From G963665005 sp963665005 (GTDB taxonomy: Bacteria > Bacillota > Clostridia > Christensenellales > SZUA-584), in contig CAXXTQ010000001.1 in NCBI GenBank assembly GCA_963665005.2, positions 1,488,001-1,552,000 on the forward strand: a stretch of DNA of 64,000 bases. Reading direction: 5' to 3'. Positions within the stretch are counted from its first letter, which is position 1, and each line of letters begins with the position of its first letter. Below, in pieces: positions 42,662 through 51,482 of the stretch. The position numbers and the translations under genes were made by a program. The notes under the pieces were generated by a model. It ran no database searches and was not told where the DNA came from. It saw only the letters and a list, made by a program, of their open reading frames with translations.

Positions 42662-45637
42662 ATGAAAATTATCAAATATAAAGTCGGTAATAATAAAGTA
42701 GCACAAATACAATCAGCTCCTAACGCAGGAATGTTGGAAGTTGATGCTGTGTTATCCTCATGGAAAAATGCAGTATCATATAACACTCAGGACGAAGGTT
42801 CTCCTGGATTTCGGCCAGCACAGCTCGGGGCACTTTTTTCGATAAAAGCTCACTGGATTGTTTCAGACGAACCAGCTACTGTTGTTATGCCAACTGGTAC
42901 AGGTAAAACAGAAACAATGATTGCTACTATTGTATCCGAAATGCTTGGGCGTACCTTAATTATTGTTCCAAATAGCTTACTAAGAGAGCAAACCGCTGAA
43001 AAATTTCTGACATTTGGTATTTTGCAAAAGATTAGTGTAATTAACGATAGCGCAATCAAACCAACTGTTACAACATTGCGTACAACCCCCAAGGAACTTA
43101 CTGATCTGCGAGAGATTTTTGATAAGTCTAATATAGTAGTTACCACAATGTCATTGTTGCAAAGATTTTCTGACGATTATTTGATGGCAATTACCGAAAT
43201 CTGCAATACGTTAATTGTGGACGAAGCTCACCATATTGCGGCGAATAAATGGGCAACAGTAAAGTATAAATTAAGAAAATTGAAATGCCTGCAATTTACT
43301 GCAACACCCTTTAGAAACGATGGGAAAAAAGTCGACGGAAAAATAATTTACAATTTTCCTTTAGCAATGGCTCAGAAACAAGGATATTTTCAGCAAATCA
43401 ATTTTCTTCCTATTTGGGAGTTTGATGAAGAAAAAGGCGATCTTGCTATTGCTTCAGCTGCCATCAACCAACTTGATAGTGATTTGAAAGCTGGGTACAA
43501 TCACATAATTCTTGTACGTGTTAAGAGCAAGATTTCTGCTGATCATTTGTACAGAAGCATTTATCGACAACATTTTGAAAAATATAATCCAGTATTGGTG
43601 CATAGTGATATTTCTGCAACTGACAGGGCTAAGGCAATAGCGGCTCTTAACAATGGGAGTTCGCGAATAGTTGTTTGCGTGGATATGTTTGGAGAAGGAA
43701 TTGATATTCCCAGTTTGAAAATAGCGGCTGTACATGACAAATATAAATCGCTTCCAATAACATTGCAATTCATTGGACGTTTTGCAAGGTCGAGCGAGGG
43801 GCTTGGTACAGCAACAGTGATTACCAACATAGCTAATGATGAATTAAACGAATCACTACGAGAGCTTTATACTCAAGATTCAGACTGGAATGTTTTGCTT
43901 CATGTTATGGCTAGTCGCGAGATTGATAAGGAACTATCATTACAAGAACTTGCCGAAGGATTTGATGTATCCTCTTTAAGCGGAATGACTATTCAGCAAT
44001 TACGTCCAAAAGTAAGTATGATAGCTTACAGCACAAATGATAAAAACTGGAATCTAAGTGCTCTAAATAATTTCTTCGATCCTGATAAGTGTTATTTCAC
44101 TGTCAACCATGACAATAAAGTAATAGTTATAATTGAAAAAATTGATTCGAATATTGAATGGTCTACCTTCAAAGGAATTAACGATATAAATTGGAATTTG
44201 CATTTGGTCTATTGGAATCCCGAAATAAAAATGTTCTTCATAAACAGTACAAACAAAAGTATTTCTGACACTATAGCCGATGCATTGTTTACTCAATCAA
44301 TTAGAATAAGTGGTGAAAATGTATTCCGCTGTTTGCACGGCATTAAGCGTTTAATGCTCGGTACAGTTGGCCTAAAATCAGCTTTTGATGGTCCTATTCG
44401 TTATCGAATGTTTGCTGGAATTGATATTGCTAATGGTATTACTGAATCACAAAAAGAATCTTCCTTTAAATCAAATCTATTTGGGGTTGGATATGATGGG
44501 AGTGGCAAAGTAAGTATTGGATGTTCATATAAAGGTCGCATTTGGTCTAGGTGGGTCGAGAGTATTGATTTTTGGATGAACTGGTGTGATAATATAGCTG
44601 CCCGACTACAAAATCAAGAAATTGACACTTCAAGAATATTTGAGGGAGCATTAGTACCTGAAATAATATATGAACGCCCCTCGTCTGTTCCCTACGAAAT
44701 TGAATGGCCCATCGATATGGATTTGATAAATGATCGTAGTATCCTCATAACTCATGGACCTAACGATTATCCTGTTTATGCAATGGATATTAAACTTTCT
44801 GATTATAATGAAACTGGGCCGATACGATTTTCTGTCGGAAATAATAAAATTCGTGAAGAGTATGAATTACACATTTCTAACCGAAAATATGAATTTAAGA
44901 CAATTAAGCCGACGGGATTGATTATAAAGAGAAGTAAACGTGAATATAAGGTAGCAGAGTTTTTTAACGAATTTCCACCGCGCATTAAATTTGTTGACCA
45001 ATCAATGCTAGAAGGAAATCTTCTGGTTAAAATAACCGCTATTCCTCCATCGTTTAATAGAGAACGCATACAGATTTGGAATTGGAAAGGAATAGATATT
45101 CATAAAGAATCACAGGGCGCTGAGCGCAATAAACAAAGTATTCAATATCGTGTGATCCAGAACCTTGTGTCTACTGATCGTTTCAGCGTGATTTTTGACG
45201 ATGATGATGCTGGCGAAATAGCAGATGTAGTTAGTATTGCCGATGACAAAAATAAAATTTCTATTCAGTTCTATCACTGCAAATATGCTCATGGAGATAA
45301 TCCTGGTGCTAGAGTTGCTGATTTATACGAAGTATGCGGACAAGCAGAGAAATCAATAAAGTGGTGCCAAGAACCAACCGCAATCATTGATCGTCTTATA
45401 AAACGTGAATCTTCCCGTATACATTTGGGAGGAACAAGATTTGAAGTTGGAAGTCTGCGCAAACTTCGAGAAATTAAGAATAAAATGCGTGTATTCCCAA
45501 CACATATTCAAATTTTCATTGTACAACCTGGGATTGATTCCACAGCATTAACAGATGATATGATTCGTATACTTAGTGGAACAGCATCATACTTAATGGA
45601 TACCTATAGTGTAAAGCTACAAGTCATTTGTAGCTAA
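42662..45637 (+). CDS. SF2 DEAH helicase with C-terminal extension, defence-associated
   Basis: 991 residues from ATG at 42662 (GGAG 8 nt upstream; a GTG start at 42647 is possible). Helicase motifs: Walker A PTGTGKT 77-83, DEAH 187-190, FTATPFR in motif III, and QFIGRFAR 369-376. These place it with type III restriction/UvrB-like SF2 translocases. The last third contains GEIADVV (E852, D855) followed by QFYHCK (869-874), a possible PD-(D/E)XK-type nuclease site. The middle region is unrecognised. It is co-directional with the QueC-like gene. Likely role: sensing or degrading foreign DNA. The conserved residues argue for an active enzyme. Confidence 0.85.
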   Translation: MKIIKYKVGNNKVAQIQSAPNAGMLEVDAVLSSWKNAVSYNTQDEGSPGFRPAQLGALFSIKAHWIVSDEPATVVMPTGTGKTETMIATIVSEMLGRTLIIVPNSLLREQTAEKFLTFGILQKISVINDSAIKPTVTTLRTTPKELTDLREIFDKSNIVVTTMSLLQRFSDDYLMAITEICNTLIVDEAHHIAANKWATVKYKLRKLKCLQFTATPFRNDGKKVDGKIIYNFPLAMAQKQGYFQQINFLPIWEFDEEKGDLAIASAAINQLDSDLKAGYNHIILVRVKSKISADHLYRSIYRQHFEKYNPVLVHSDISATDRAKAIAALNNGSSRIVVCVDMFGEGIDIPSLKIAAVHDKYKSLPITLQFIGRFARSSEGLGTATVITNIANDELNESLRELYTQDSDWNVLLHVMASREIDKELSLQELAEGFDVSSLSGMTIQQLRPKVSMIAYSTNDKNWNLSALNNFFDPDKCYFTVNHDNKVIVIIEKIDSNIEWSTFKGINDINWNLHLVYWNPEIKMFFINSTNKSISDTIADALFTQSIRISGENVFRCLHGIKRLMLGTVGLKSAFDGPIRYRMFAGIDIANGITESQKESSFKSNLFGVGYDGSGKVSIGCSYKGRIWSRWVESIDFWMNWCDNIAARLQNQEIDTSRIFEGALVPEIIYERPSSVPYEIEWPIDMDLINDRSILITHGPNDYPVYAMDIKLSDYNETGPIRFSVGNNKIREEYELHISNRKYEFKTIKPTGLIIKRSKREYKVAEFFNEFPPRIKFVDQSMLEGNLLVKITAIPPSFNRERIQIWNWKGIDIHKESQGAERNKQSIQYRVIQNLVSTDRFSVIFDDDDAGEIADVVSIADDKNKISIQFYHCKYAHGDNPGARVADLYEVCGQAEKSIKWCQEPTAIIDRLIKRESSRIHLGGTRFEVGSLRKLREIKNKMRVFPTHIQIFIVQPGIDSTALTDDMIRILSGTASYLMDTYSVKLQVICS

Positions 45638-45800
45638 TTGTTTGTTTCAAGATAAATGACAGTGACATTTCCGATTACCTCATCTATCGTTGTTCTACTC
45701 AAACCGTTTATTTTCCCATAGAATACACTTTGCTTATTTCTAAAGTGAGTTCCAAGTATGAGTATAATTGTGCTGTGACCTAAAGATGGCTATATGATAT

Positions 45801-45836
45801 AAAACTGTGTTCCTGTAGGGCACAGTTTTTGTTTTT
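45801..45836 (+). terminator. Terminator of the defence operon near the element's right end
   Basis: AAAACTGTG (45801-45809) pairs with CACAGTTTT (45821-45829), then TGTTTTT. The stretch 45638-45800 shows no gene. Confidence 0.7.
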
Positions 45837-45849
45837 CTCGAACTCATCA

Positions 45850-45868
45850 CTTGACAATATGGCAGGGA
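45850..45868 (+). other. Right attachment junction (attR-like) in virB4
   Basis: The element ends ...CTTGACAAT (45850-45858), then ATGGCAG and the GGA core (45866-45868), after which VirB4 coding sequence resumes. CTTGACAAT also directly precedes the VirD4 breakpoint at 15316-15324, suggesting a shared right-end sequence. Confidence 0.6.
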
Positions 45869-46484
45869 GCTATTAAAGCAGGACGAACCCGAAGCAAGAG
45901 AAGTAGCTCTAGCCATTGAGTTATTTACCGATGGCAGCTTAAACACCTTTGCACAGCAGACCAATGTGGATGTAAATAGCCAATACCTTGTCTATGACAT
46001 AAAGGATTTAGGCAAGCAGCTACGCACAATTGGTATGCTTGTGGTGCTTGATAACATATTCAATCGTATTACTGAAAACAGGGCGAAAGGACGTATCACT
46101 TTTATCTATATTGACGAGATCTATCTGCTTTTTCAAAATGAGTATTCCTCTAACTTTTTGTTCGAATTATGGAAGCGTGTCAGAAAGTACGGAGCTTGTG
46201 CGACAGGGATTACCCAAAATGTTTCCGACCTTTTAGTATCACATACGGCTAGGACAATGCTTGCTAACAGCGAGTTTCTTTTGATGATGAATCAAGCTCC
46301 GACAGACAGGATTGAGCTTGCTAATCTAATCAACATCAGTGAAGCACAGCTATCCCACATAACGGATAATGAAAAAGCAGGTATAGGGCTTTTGAAATAT
46401 GCAGGGAGCATCGTGCCTTTTGAAGATGATTTTCCACGACATACAAGGCTTTATAACTTGATGAATACAAAAATTGGTAAATAA
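45867..46484 (+). pseudogene. VirB4-type conjugation ATPase, 3' part
   Basis: 205 codons in the VirB4 frame from the core to TAA at 46484. They contain ELFTDGSLNTFAQQTNVDVNSQ, Walker B IYIDEIYLLF and the arginine-finger region ATGITQNVSDLL, all C-terminal VirB4 features. An internal GTG at 45966 would give a 172-residue fragment, which could not work alone. It belongs with 17977-19693. Confidence 0.85.
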
Positions 46485-46488
46485 AATA

Positions 46489-46527
46489 GATTCATAGGCA
46501 GGGTATTTTTCCCCCTATCTATGAATC
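46489..46527 (+). promoter_or_regulatory. Hairpin between virB4 and the peptidoglycan hydrolase gene
   Basis: GATTCATAG (46489-46497) pairs perfectly with CTATGAATC (46519-46527), with inner GGG/CCC. There is no T-run after it; similar intercistronic hairpins occur at 16548. Confidence 0.45.
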
Positions 46528-46611
46528 CTACATCTTTAATTAAAAAATTAACAACAATAAGGCTTTTGCTTTCAGAAGTCTTTTTTTGTACAAAAAATGA
46601 AAGGAGAGCCT

Positions 46612-48489
46612 ATGGACAGACCAAAAACCAAACCCGTAAATACCACCCCAAGAGTGCTTAAAAAGACAGTACGAACAGTTAAAGGATTGAAAAGTGGTGT
46701 TGAAAAAACGGTAGGTACAGTAAATATGGCTAAAAAAGCTCATCACAAGCTAACGGAGCATATGCCAAGTGAAAATGAACATCACAGGCCCGAAGAATAT
46801 ATGACTGATAAAATCAGCGAAAAAGCATCATATTCGGCAAGAAAGGTCGGCGGCAAAGCTACGGAAGGAGCAAAAAAACTCGCTAAAAAGGGTGTTAAGA
46901 AAGCATTGGACAACAGCCGTGTAAAGAAAAAAGCAAAAAATGATGAAAAGTTTAATGCGGATGTAAAAAAAGAAAAGCAAGCTAAAACTAAAGATTCATA
47001 TAAAACAGCAAGAGATACTCATAAATCCAATGTTTCAGCAAAAACAAGTCAAAAACATAATGCGGAAATAAACATGCTGCATACTACCGATAATTCTAAG
47101 AGAATCGCTAAGGATGCTATACATACGGGAAAAAAGACCAATAAGACAGTAAAAGCATCTAAAAAAACCATGAAATCAACCAAGAAAGCAGTGAAGACAA
47201 CAAAAAAAGGCGTAAAGACTGCTGCTAAAACTGCTAAGATATCAGCAAAAGCGGCAAAAAAAGCGGCTGTGATTGCAAAACGTGCGGCCGTATTGACAGC
47301 AAAAGCAATTAAGTACACAGTAAAGGCGGTTATTGTTGCAGTAAAAGTTGCAATAGCGGCTATAAAAGGGTTAATCGCTTTAATTGCCGCAGGCGGCTGG
47401 ATTGTGATTATTATTATACTGATTATTGCTGTTATTATGCTAATTATATCCTCGCCCTTTGGCGTATTTACCAATGATACGGATGGAACAACGCCGACCA
47501 TTTCAGAAGTTGTACAGGAAATCAATGAAGAGTATATAACTACAATCAACAATATTGTCATTAGTGCTGGGGATGTGGATGAAGTTATTGTTGAAGGGGA
47601 AACGGCATCATCAGACTTTACTCCGACCAATTGGATAGATGTTTTGGGTGTGTTTTCCGTTAAGTCAACCATGAATGATAATCCAGATGAATATATGGAT
47701 GTCCTGTTTATGGATGATATAAAGATTGAATCGTTAAAGGAAATATTTTGGCAAATGAATAGCATTTCATATGAGATACAAGAAGAAATGGTACCAATGC
47801 CCACATCTACACCAAGTCCAATACCAAACCTTAATACTACATCTATGCCCAAAACATCTTTGGCCCATGCACCAACACCCGAAATTATACGCACACTGAT
47901 TGTCACAATGGAGGGCAAAACCTATGAGCAGGGAGCAGAAATTTATAGTTTTACTGATGAACAACAAGAAATCCTTGAAGAATTAATGTCGCCATATTAT
48001 ATATCCTTGTACATGGAACTATGCGGCATGGATACATTCAACGGATTGACATCTGAGCAATTGTCGAAATTGGTAAAAGATTTACCACAAGGAGAATTAG
48101 GTTCTGTTATTGTAGAATATGCTTCAACGAGGTTGGGACACCCATATAGCCAAGAAAAACGCGGACAAGGTAATTATGTGGACTGCTCGTATTTCGCACG
48201 TTGGTGTTATCAGCAAGTGGGCATCACTACTCTGCCCGGAACAGCAGCAGCACAAGCACGATATTGTATTGATAACGGATTAACTATTGCAAAGTCTGAC
48301 TTACAGATAGGCGACCTTATTTTTTGGTCGTTCAATACCAATGGACGATTTATGAATGTAACACATGTTGGAATCTATGCTGGGGCTGGATATGTGATAG
48401 ATGCGTCATCTTCTAGGGGAATGGTTGTTTATAGGCCAATTTTCGGTGAACGAAGTATTGTAGCCTGTGGTAGACCACATGTTAAATAG
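46612..48489 (+). CDS. NlpC/P60 peptidoglycan hydrolase of the conjugation system (VirB1-like)
   Basis: 625 residues from ATG at 46612 (GAAAGGAG upstream; the ATG 15 bp earlier lacks one). Residues 1-250 are very Lys/Ala/Thr-rich repeats (KKTxKTxKK, AKxAKKAA). One membrane helix at about 254-281 follows, then a linker that is Pro/Thr-rich near 396-410. The C-terminal NlpC/P60 domain has catalytic Cys525 (YVDCSYFARW) and His585 (VTHVGIYAG). It would cut the cell wall to let the conjugation channel through. The basic N-terminus would stay in the cytoplasm and could bind DNA or RNA. Intact, although VirB4 is interrupted. Confidence 0.85.
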   Translation: MDRPKTKPVNTTPRVLKKTVRTVKGLKSGVEKTVGTVNMAKKAHHKLTEHMPSENEHHRPEEYMTDKISEKASYSARKVGGKATEGAKKLAKKGVKKALDNSRVKKKAKNDEKFNADVKKEKQAKTKDSYKTARDTHKSNVSAKTSQKHNAEINMLHTTDNSKRIAKDAIHTGKKTNKTVKASKKTMKSTKKAVKTTKKGVKTAAKTAKISAKAAKKAAVIAKRAAVLTAKAIKYTVKAVIVAVKVAIAAIKGLIALIAAGGWIVIIIILIIAVIMLIISSPFGVFTNDTDGTTPTISEVVQEINEEYITTINNIVISAGDVDEVIVEGETASSDFTPTNWIDVLGVFSVKSTMNDNPDEYMDVLFMDDIKIESLKEIFWQMNSISYEIQEEMVPMPTSTPSPIPNLNTTSMPKTSLAHAPTPEIIRTLIVTMEGKTYEQGAEIYSFTDEQQEILEELMSPYYISLYMELCGMDTFNGLTSEQLSKLVKDLPQGELGSVIVEYASTRLGHPYSQEKRGQGNYVDCSYFARWCYQQVGITTLPGTAAAQARYCIDNGLTIAKSDLQIGDLIFWSFNTNGRFMNVTHVGIYAGAGYVIDASSSRGMVVYRPIFGERSIVACGRPHVK

Positions 48490-48523
48490 GGAAGGTAGAG
48501 ATGTATAAAAAGAGAAAAAAATA

Positions 48524-48595
48524 ATGGCTATGGTTATTGTGACCTATGCCATTATTTTTATTATAGTAATTGGATTAATATCATGGCTTAGTTGA
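48524..48595 (+). CDS. Small membrane peptide after the NlpC/P60 gene
   Basis: 23 residues, MAMVIVTYAIIFIIVIGLISWLS, a single hydrophobic helix. Immediately upstream a 7-codon frame (ATG at 48501, basic residues) ends in TAA overlapping this ATG. With one more A in the run of seven As the two would join into a 31-residue basic-plus-helix protein, as expected for small conjugation-locus proteins. The real product may be that fused form. Confidence 0.45.
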   Translation: MAMVIVTYAIIFIIVIGLISWLS

Positions 48596-48785
48596 GACAA
48601 ATAAAAAAACATAAAGATACAAAATAATTGGGCATACGCCAATAACATATTTGAGTTGCAGATTAAAAAACTATAAATAATATGCAAATTCAAACTGGGC
48701 AACCAACATAATATGATATAAATAGTTATAATTGTTTTGTAAGACATAAAAACTTTTTTTGTCTGTTCCGAATGAAAGGGAAATT

Positions 48786-48866
48786 ATGTTGCTACTATTG
48801 ATTATTGGATTGAATAAGGAAGAAATTGAAGAAATTACAAAAAGTATTATGAATATCGTAGCTTAA
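48786..48866 (+). CDS. Possible 26-residue peptide in a long intergenic region
   Basis: Starts MLLLLIIGLNKEEIEE after a GAAAGGG site, with a hydrophobic N-terminus and amphipathic remainder. It could be a toxin-like or signalling peptide, or chance. The rest of 48596-49091 is AT-rich and holds nothing I can support. Confidence 0.25.
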   Translation: MLLLLIIGLNKEEIEEITKSIMNIVA

Positions 48867-49091
48867 TGAGGATTATTGCAATGAAGTATGTAAAGAAGGA
48901 AAACTTCTGATTTTGATTAAAAAATAATTTATCGTCATATTTTTCTCTGTTTGTGTGTCTATATTTATATAAAGAGTTTTAAATAACGCTCAAGATTAAG
49001 CATAAGTTACATAAAAAGTATGCAAATCTATATTAACGTGTGGTAAAATATGTATGAGAGGGTGAAAGGCAAACAAATTGGGGGTTAATAA

Positions 49092-49619
49092 TTGCATAAC
49101 GATAATAAACTCATTGATGTATTTGCAGCAAAATATACAACACTTTCGAAGTACGCTATTATGATCGTGAAAGATACAAATGCGGCTTTGGATGTCATGC
49201 AGAATGTGGCGTTAGTTATCGCAACAAAACCATATAAGCTAGATGAAATAAATAAACCAACAGCATTCCTGATAACCTGTGTACGCCGGGCAGCTCTAAA
49301 TTATTTAAGAGATGAGTCAAGGGCATATCCAACGGATCCTGCAATACTTGAAGAGATTCATGGCGATGAATATTCATCTGCCGCCTTAGACTACTTGGAA
49401 TGGATAATGTTTCTTAATAAATATCTGGAGTCCTATTCTCCTCAACTACAAAGTGCATTTTTCAAGCATTATGTTGATGGGTATTCATTAGATATGATGG
49501 CCAAGGAATTAAATATGACATCAAATGCTTTAGCGCAGCAGTTCAGACGCATGAGAAAGAAAATAGCACAGAGGGCACCTGGGTATAAAATGCTTTTGAT
49601 ATTTTTATCTTATTTATGA
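49092..49619 (+). CDS. ECF-type RNA polymerase sigma factor
   Basis: 175 residues from a TTG start. Region 2-like N-terminus (FAAKYTTLSKYAIMIVKDTNAALDVMQNVALVIA) and region 4 helix-turn-helix (SPQLQSAFFKHYVDGYSLDMMAKELNMTSNALAQQFRRMRKKI). The following gene encodes a membrane protein of anti-sigma size. It probably responds to an envelope signal and may drive the downstream secreted-protein genes. Confidence 0.82.
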   Translation: MHNDNKLIDVFAAKYTTLSKYAIMIVKDTNAALDVMQNVALVIATKPYKLDEINKPTAFLITCVRRAALNYLRDESRAYPTDPAILEEIHGDEYSSAALDYLEWIMFLNKYLESYSPQLQSAFFKHYVDGYSLDMMAKELNMTSNALAQQFRRMRKKIAQRAPGYKMLLIFLSYL

Positions 49620-49642
49620 GAATTGTACGGGAGATGTAGTTT

Positions 49643-50500
49643 ATGTGGTGGCGGTTAGAAAAAAAGATTTTATTTGATCATCCTTATTTCGAATGTAATC
49701 CTGAGGTTGTATTATCTCGTAAAGAAGCTGAGAAAATGTTCAGTGCTGGATTTCCTTCTTTTACCAAAATGATTGATGGAGCAAAAGAGCGGTTTGATGT
49801 GCCTCAAAACACTTGGGATAAGTTTGATGAAGTTGTTCAGTCAAAGGATAACAAATCTCGTCCTAGTTTTATTGCAGGACATAAGCGATTAGCTATAGCC
49901 TTAATGGTCATACTCCTTGTGATTTCGTTTTTCGCACTTATACCATTTGGCAGAGCTCTTGCAATCGACTTTTTTGATATGATCATGAAGATAATTGATG
50001 GACGGATTGAAATCACTTCTGAAAATCCTGACTATGAAAGGTATGAGTATTTCAATTTGGTTGCGGAGCAATACAATCAAGATAATGAAAGCGTATCTGA
50101 TTCAGATGATAATGAACCGGTATTTTATCCTGATATAGATAAATTTGCATCAGAGACCGGATTTACTCCAGTCACGATTTCTGCGGATTGGCTTAAATGT
50201 CAGACGATCCAAAGCTTAGATAATGAAGAACAGGGGTTGATAATAACAATCCAATATTTAACACTGGACGGTTTTCTCGTTGTGGTTACACAACGTTGGG
50301 ATACGCAGCAAAACATCGCTTTTCAGACTGAAAATTCAACATATAATAAAGCGACGATATTTGGGAACACAGAATTTCTTTATGCAATAGACCCTGTCGA
50401 TGGTTCCTTTTCTGGAACCGCAGTATTAGATAGCGCATTATTAATCATTGGCGCAGAGAAGGGTGTCGATATTGAGGAATTGTTAAAAATTTTAAATTGA
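49643..50500 (+). CDS. Single-pass membrane protein, probable anti-sigma partner
   Basis: 285 residues with one membrane helix at about 90-112 (LAIALMVILLVISFFALIPFG), a cytoplasmic N-terminus of about 85 residues and an extracellular domain of about 170. The outer part (SETGFTPVTISADWLK...) resembles DUF4367-type domains of anti-sigma-like proteins. It starts 23 bp after the sigma gene stop. Topology and linkage support an anti-sigma role; no zinc-binding anti-sigma motif is seen. Confidence 0.65.
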   Translation: MWWRLEKKILFDHPYFECNPEVVLSRKEAEKMFSAGFPSFTKMIDGAKERFDVPQNTWDKFDEVVQSKDNKSRPSFIAGHKRLAIALMVILLVISFFALIPFGRALAIDFFDMIMKIIDGRIEITSENPDYERYEYFNLVAEQYNQDNESVSDSDDNEPVFYPDIDKFASETGFTPVTISADWLKCQTIQSLDNEEQGLIITIQYLTLDGFLVVVTQRWDTQQNIAFQTENSTYNKATIFGNTEFLYAIDPVDGSFSGTAVLDSALLIIGAEKGVDIEELLKILN

Positions 50501-50509
50501 GTTATTTTA

Positions 50510-50532
50510 GCGCCCTGCATTAAGCAGGGCGC
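50510..50532. terminator. Convergent hairpin terminator
   Basis: GCGCCCTGC-attaa-GCAGGGCGC is a perfect 9-bp stem between the convergent genes ending at 50500 and 50545. T-runs are poor on both sides. Confidence 0.55.
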
Positions 50533-50544
50533 CTTCTAATGGCA

Positions 50545-50931
50545 TTAAGAAATGGAATAGTATTTGTTTGTTCCATCTGATTGTGTTTCGCCTATATACC
50601 AGGCATATAATTTATAATATCCTGGGCTTAACGTAACAGTTCTTCGCGCTATAACATAAGTTCCATAATCACTTGCGCTTCCTGACGTCACATAGGTATA
50701 AGACCCATTTACATATTTATATAGTGTAAAACCAACAGTAACATTTTCCGGCAGCGATGCGGTTGCGCTCGCCCAAGGACGATAAGTTGTACCGGATACA
50801 TGGGTCAGACCGCTCGAGAGCCCTACCATAGCACGTGTTGCGATCTTTTCGTCTGTTGCGGCAAAAGCAGTACCAGTGAACGATAGACAAAGCAATAGGA
50901 CTAATGTTAAACAAATTAAACGTTTCTTCAT
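50545..50931 (-). CDS. Small secreted protein of unknown function
   Basis: 128 residues with a clear signal peptide (MKKRLICLTLVLLLCLSFTGTAFA, cleavage after AFA near 24). The mature part is about 100 residues, rich in Ser, Thr, Tyr and Gly and probably beta-sheet, with no cysteine and no recognised family. It is divergent from the small secreted protein gene at 51483. An extracellular role, perhaps a bacteriocin-like or surface protein, is possible but unsupported. Confidence 0.6.
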   Translation of the reverse strand: MKKRLICLTLVLLLCLSFTGTAFAATDEKIATRAMVGLSSGLTHVSGTTYRPWASATASLPENVTVGFTLYKYVNGSYTYVTSGSASDYGTYVIARRTVTLSPGYYKLYAWYIGETQSDGTNKYYSIS

Positions 50932-51179
50932 TTTAAGTCTCCTTAGTATATTTATAATAATTACCCCTAATTAATAAGACACGTCAGCAAGAGGAAATAT
51001 GACGCTGAAATTAAAATTATAAAAATTTATTTTTTTCGTCATATTATTCTGTTTTGTTGTGTCTATATATTAGGGTAAAAGAAATTGAAATTAATTTAAA
51101 CAAATGATGAAAAGCGGCGATACTAAATGATTATATTTAGGAGAGTAATTTTGAAATAAGTATCAGTAGAATTTTAAAT

Positions 51180-51397
51180 GCAGGCTGCATGTAAGTGTAC
51201 CCCCATACACAACCATGCAGTCTGCCATCTCCTATATAAGGGAAACGGAGTAAAACTCCTATTCAGGAGATTTACGATATGGACAAGCTCTTTTTAAAAA
51301 AGGCAGGTGAGGCTTAATGAAGGTATAAAAAAGTCCTTGCAAAAACCAATGGTGTCAACCCTACCGTAGTGCTACGGTAGCAGGCTTAGCAAGGACT
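51180..51397. repeat. Three nested inverted repeats in a noncoding region
   Basis: (a) GCAG-CTGCATG at 51180-51191 pairs with 51214-51225, enclosing GTGTA/TACAC. (b) ATCTCCT (51227-51233) pairs with AGGAGAT (51265-51271), enclosing GGAGT-aaa-ACTCC. (c) AGTCCTTGC (51332-51340) pairs with GCAAGGACT (51389-51397), enclosing CTACCGTAG-tg-CTACGGTAG. Between b and c a 12-codon frame begins at 51279 after AGGAG. This could be structured RNA, an attenuator with leader peptide, or insertion-sequence remnants. The rest of 50932-51482 is AT-rich promoter-like sequence. Confidence 0.5.
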
Positions 51398-51482
51398 ATA
51401 AGCATGATGATAGCACATTTTAAAGTAAAAAACAAAAGACGATATTCACAAATAGTTTAATTTGTGAAAGAAAGGATATATT

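Larger units (their letters stand above)
19694..45867. mobile_element. Composite integrative element of about 26 kb inserted in virB4
   Basis: The boundaries are fixed by in-frame reconstruction of VirB4 at a GG/GA core. Contents in order: regulator and catabolic cluster (20069-33948), riboswitch (34005-34095), mobilisation module with large serine recombinase (34500-39680), and a three-gene putative defence operon (39903-45637). The recombinase is internal rather than at an end, which is unusual and could mean that smaller elements were assembled together. The module at 3.5-7.7 kb, its following ABC cargo and the junction in VirD4 repeat the same plan. Confidence 0.7.

Noticed and set aside
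47049..47918. A 289-codon minus-strand frame opposite the NlpC/P60 gene
   Set aside because: It is antisense to a lysine/alanine-rich repeat region, whose codons give long open complements. It has low-complexity Ile/Thr/Ala content and no ribosome binding site.
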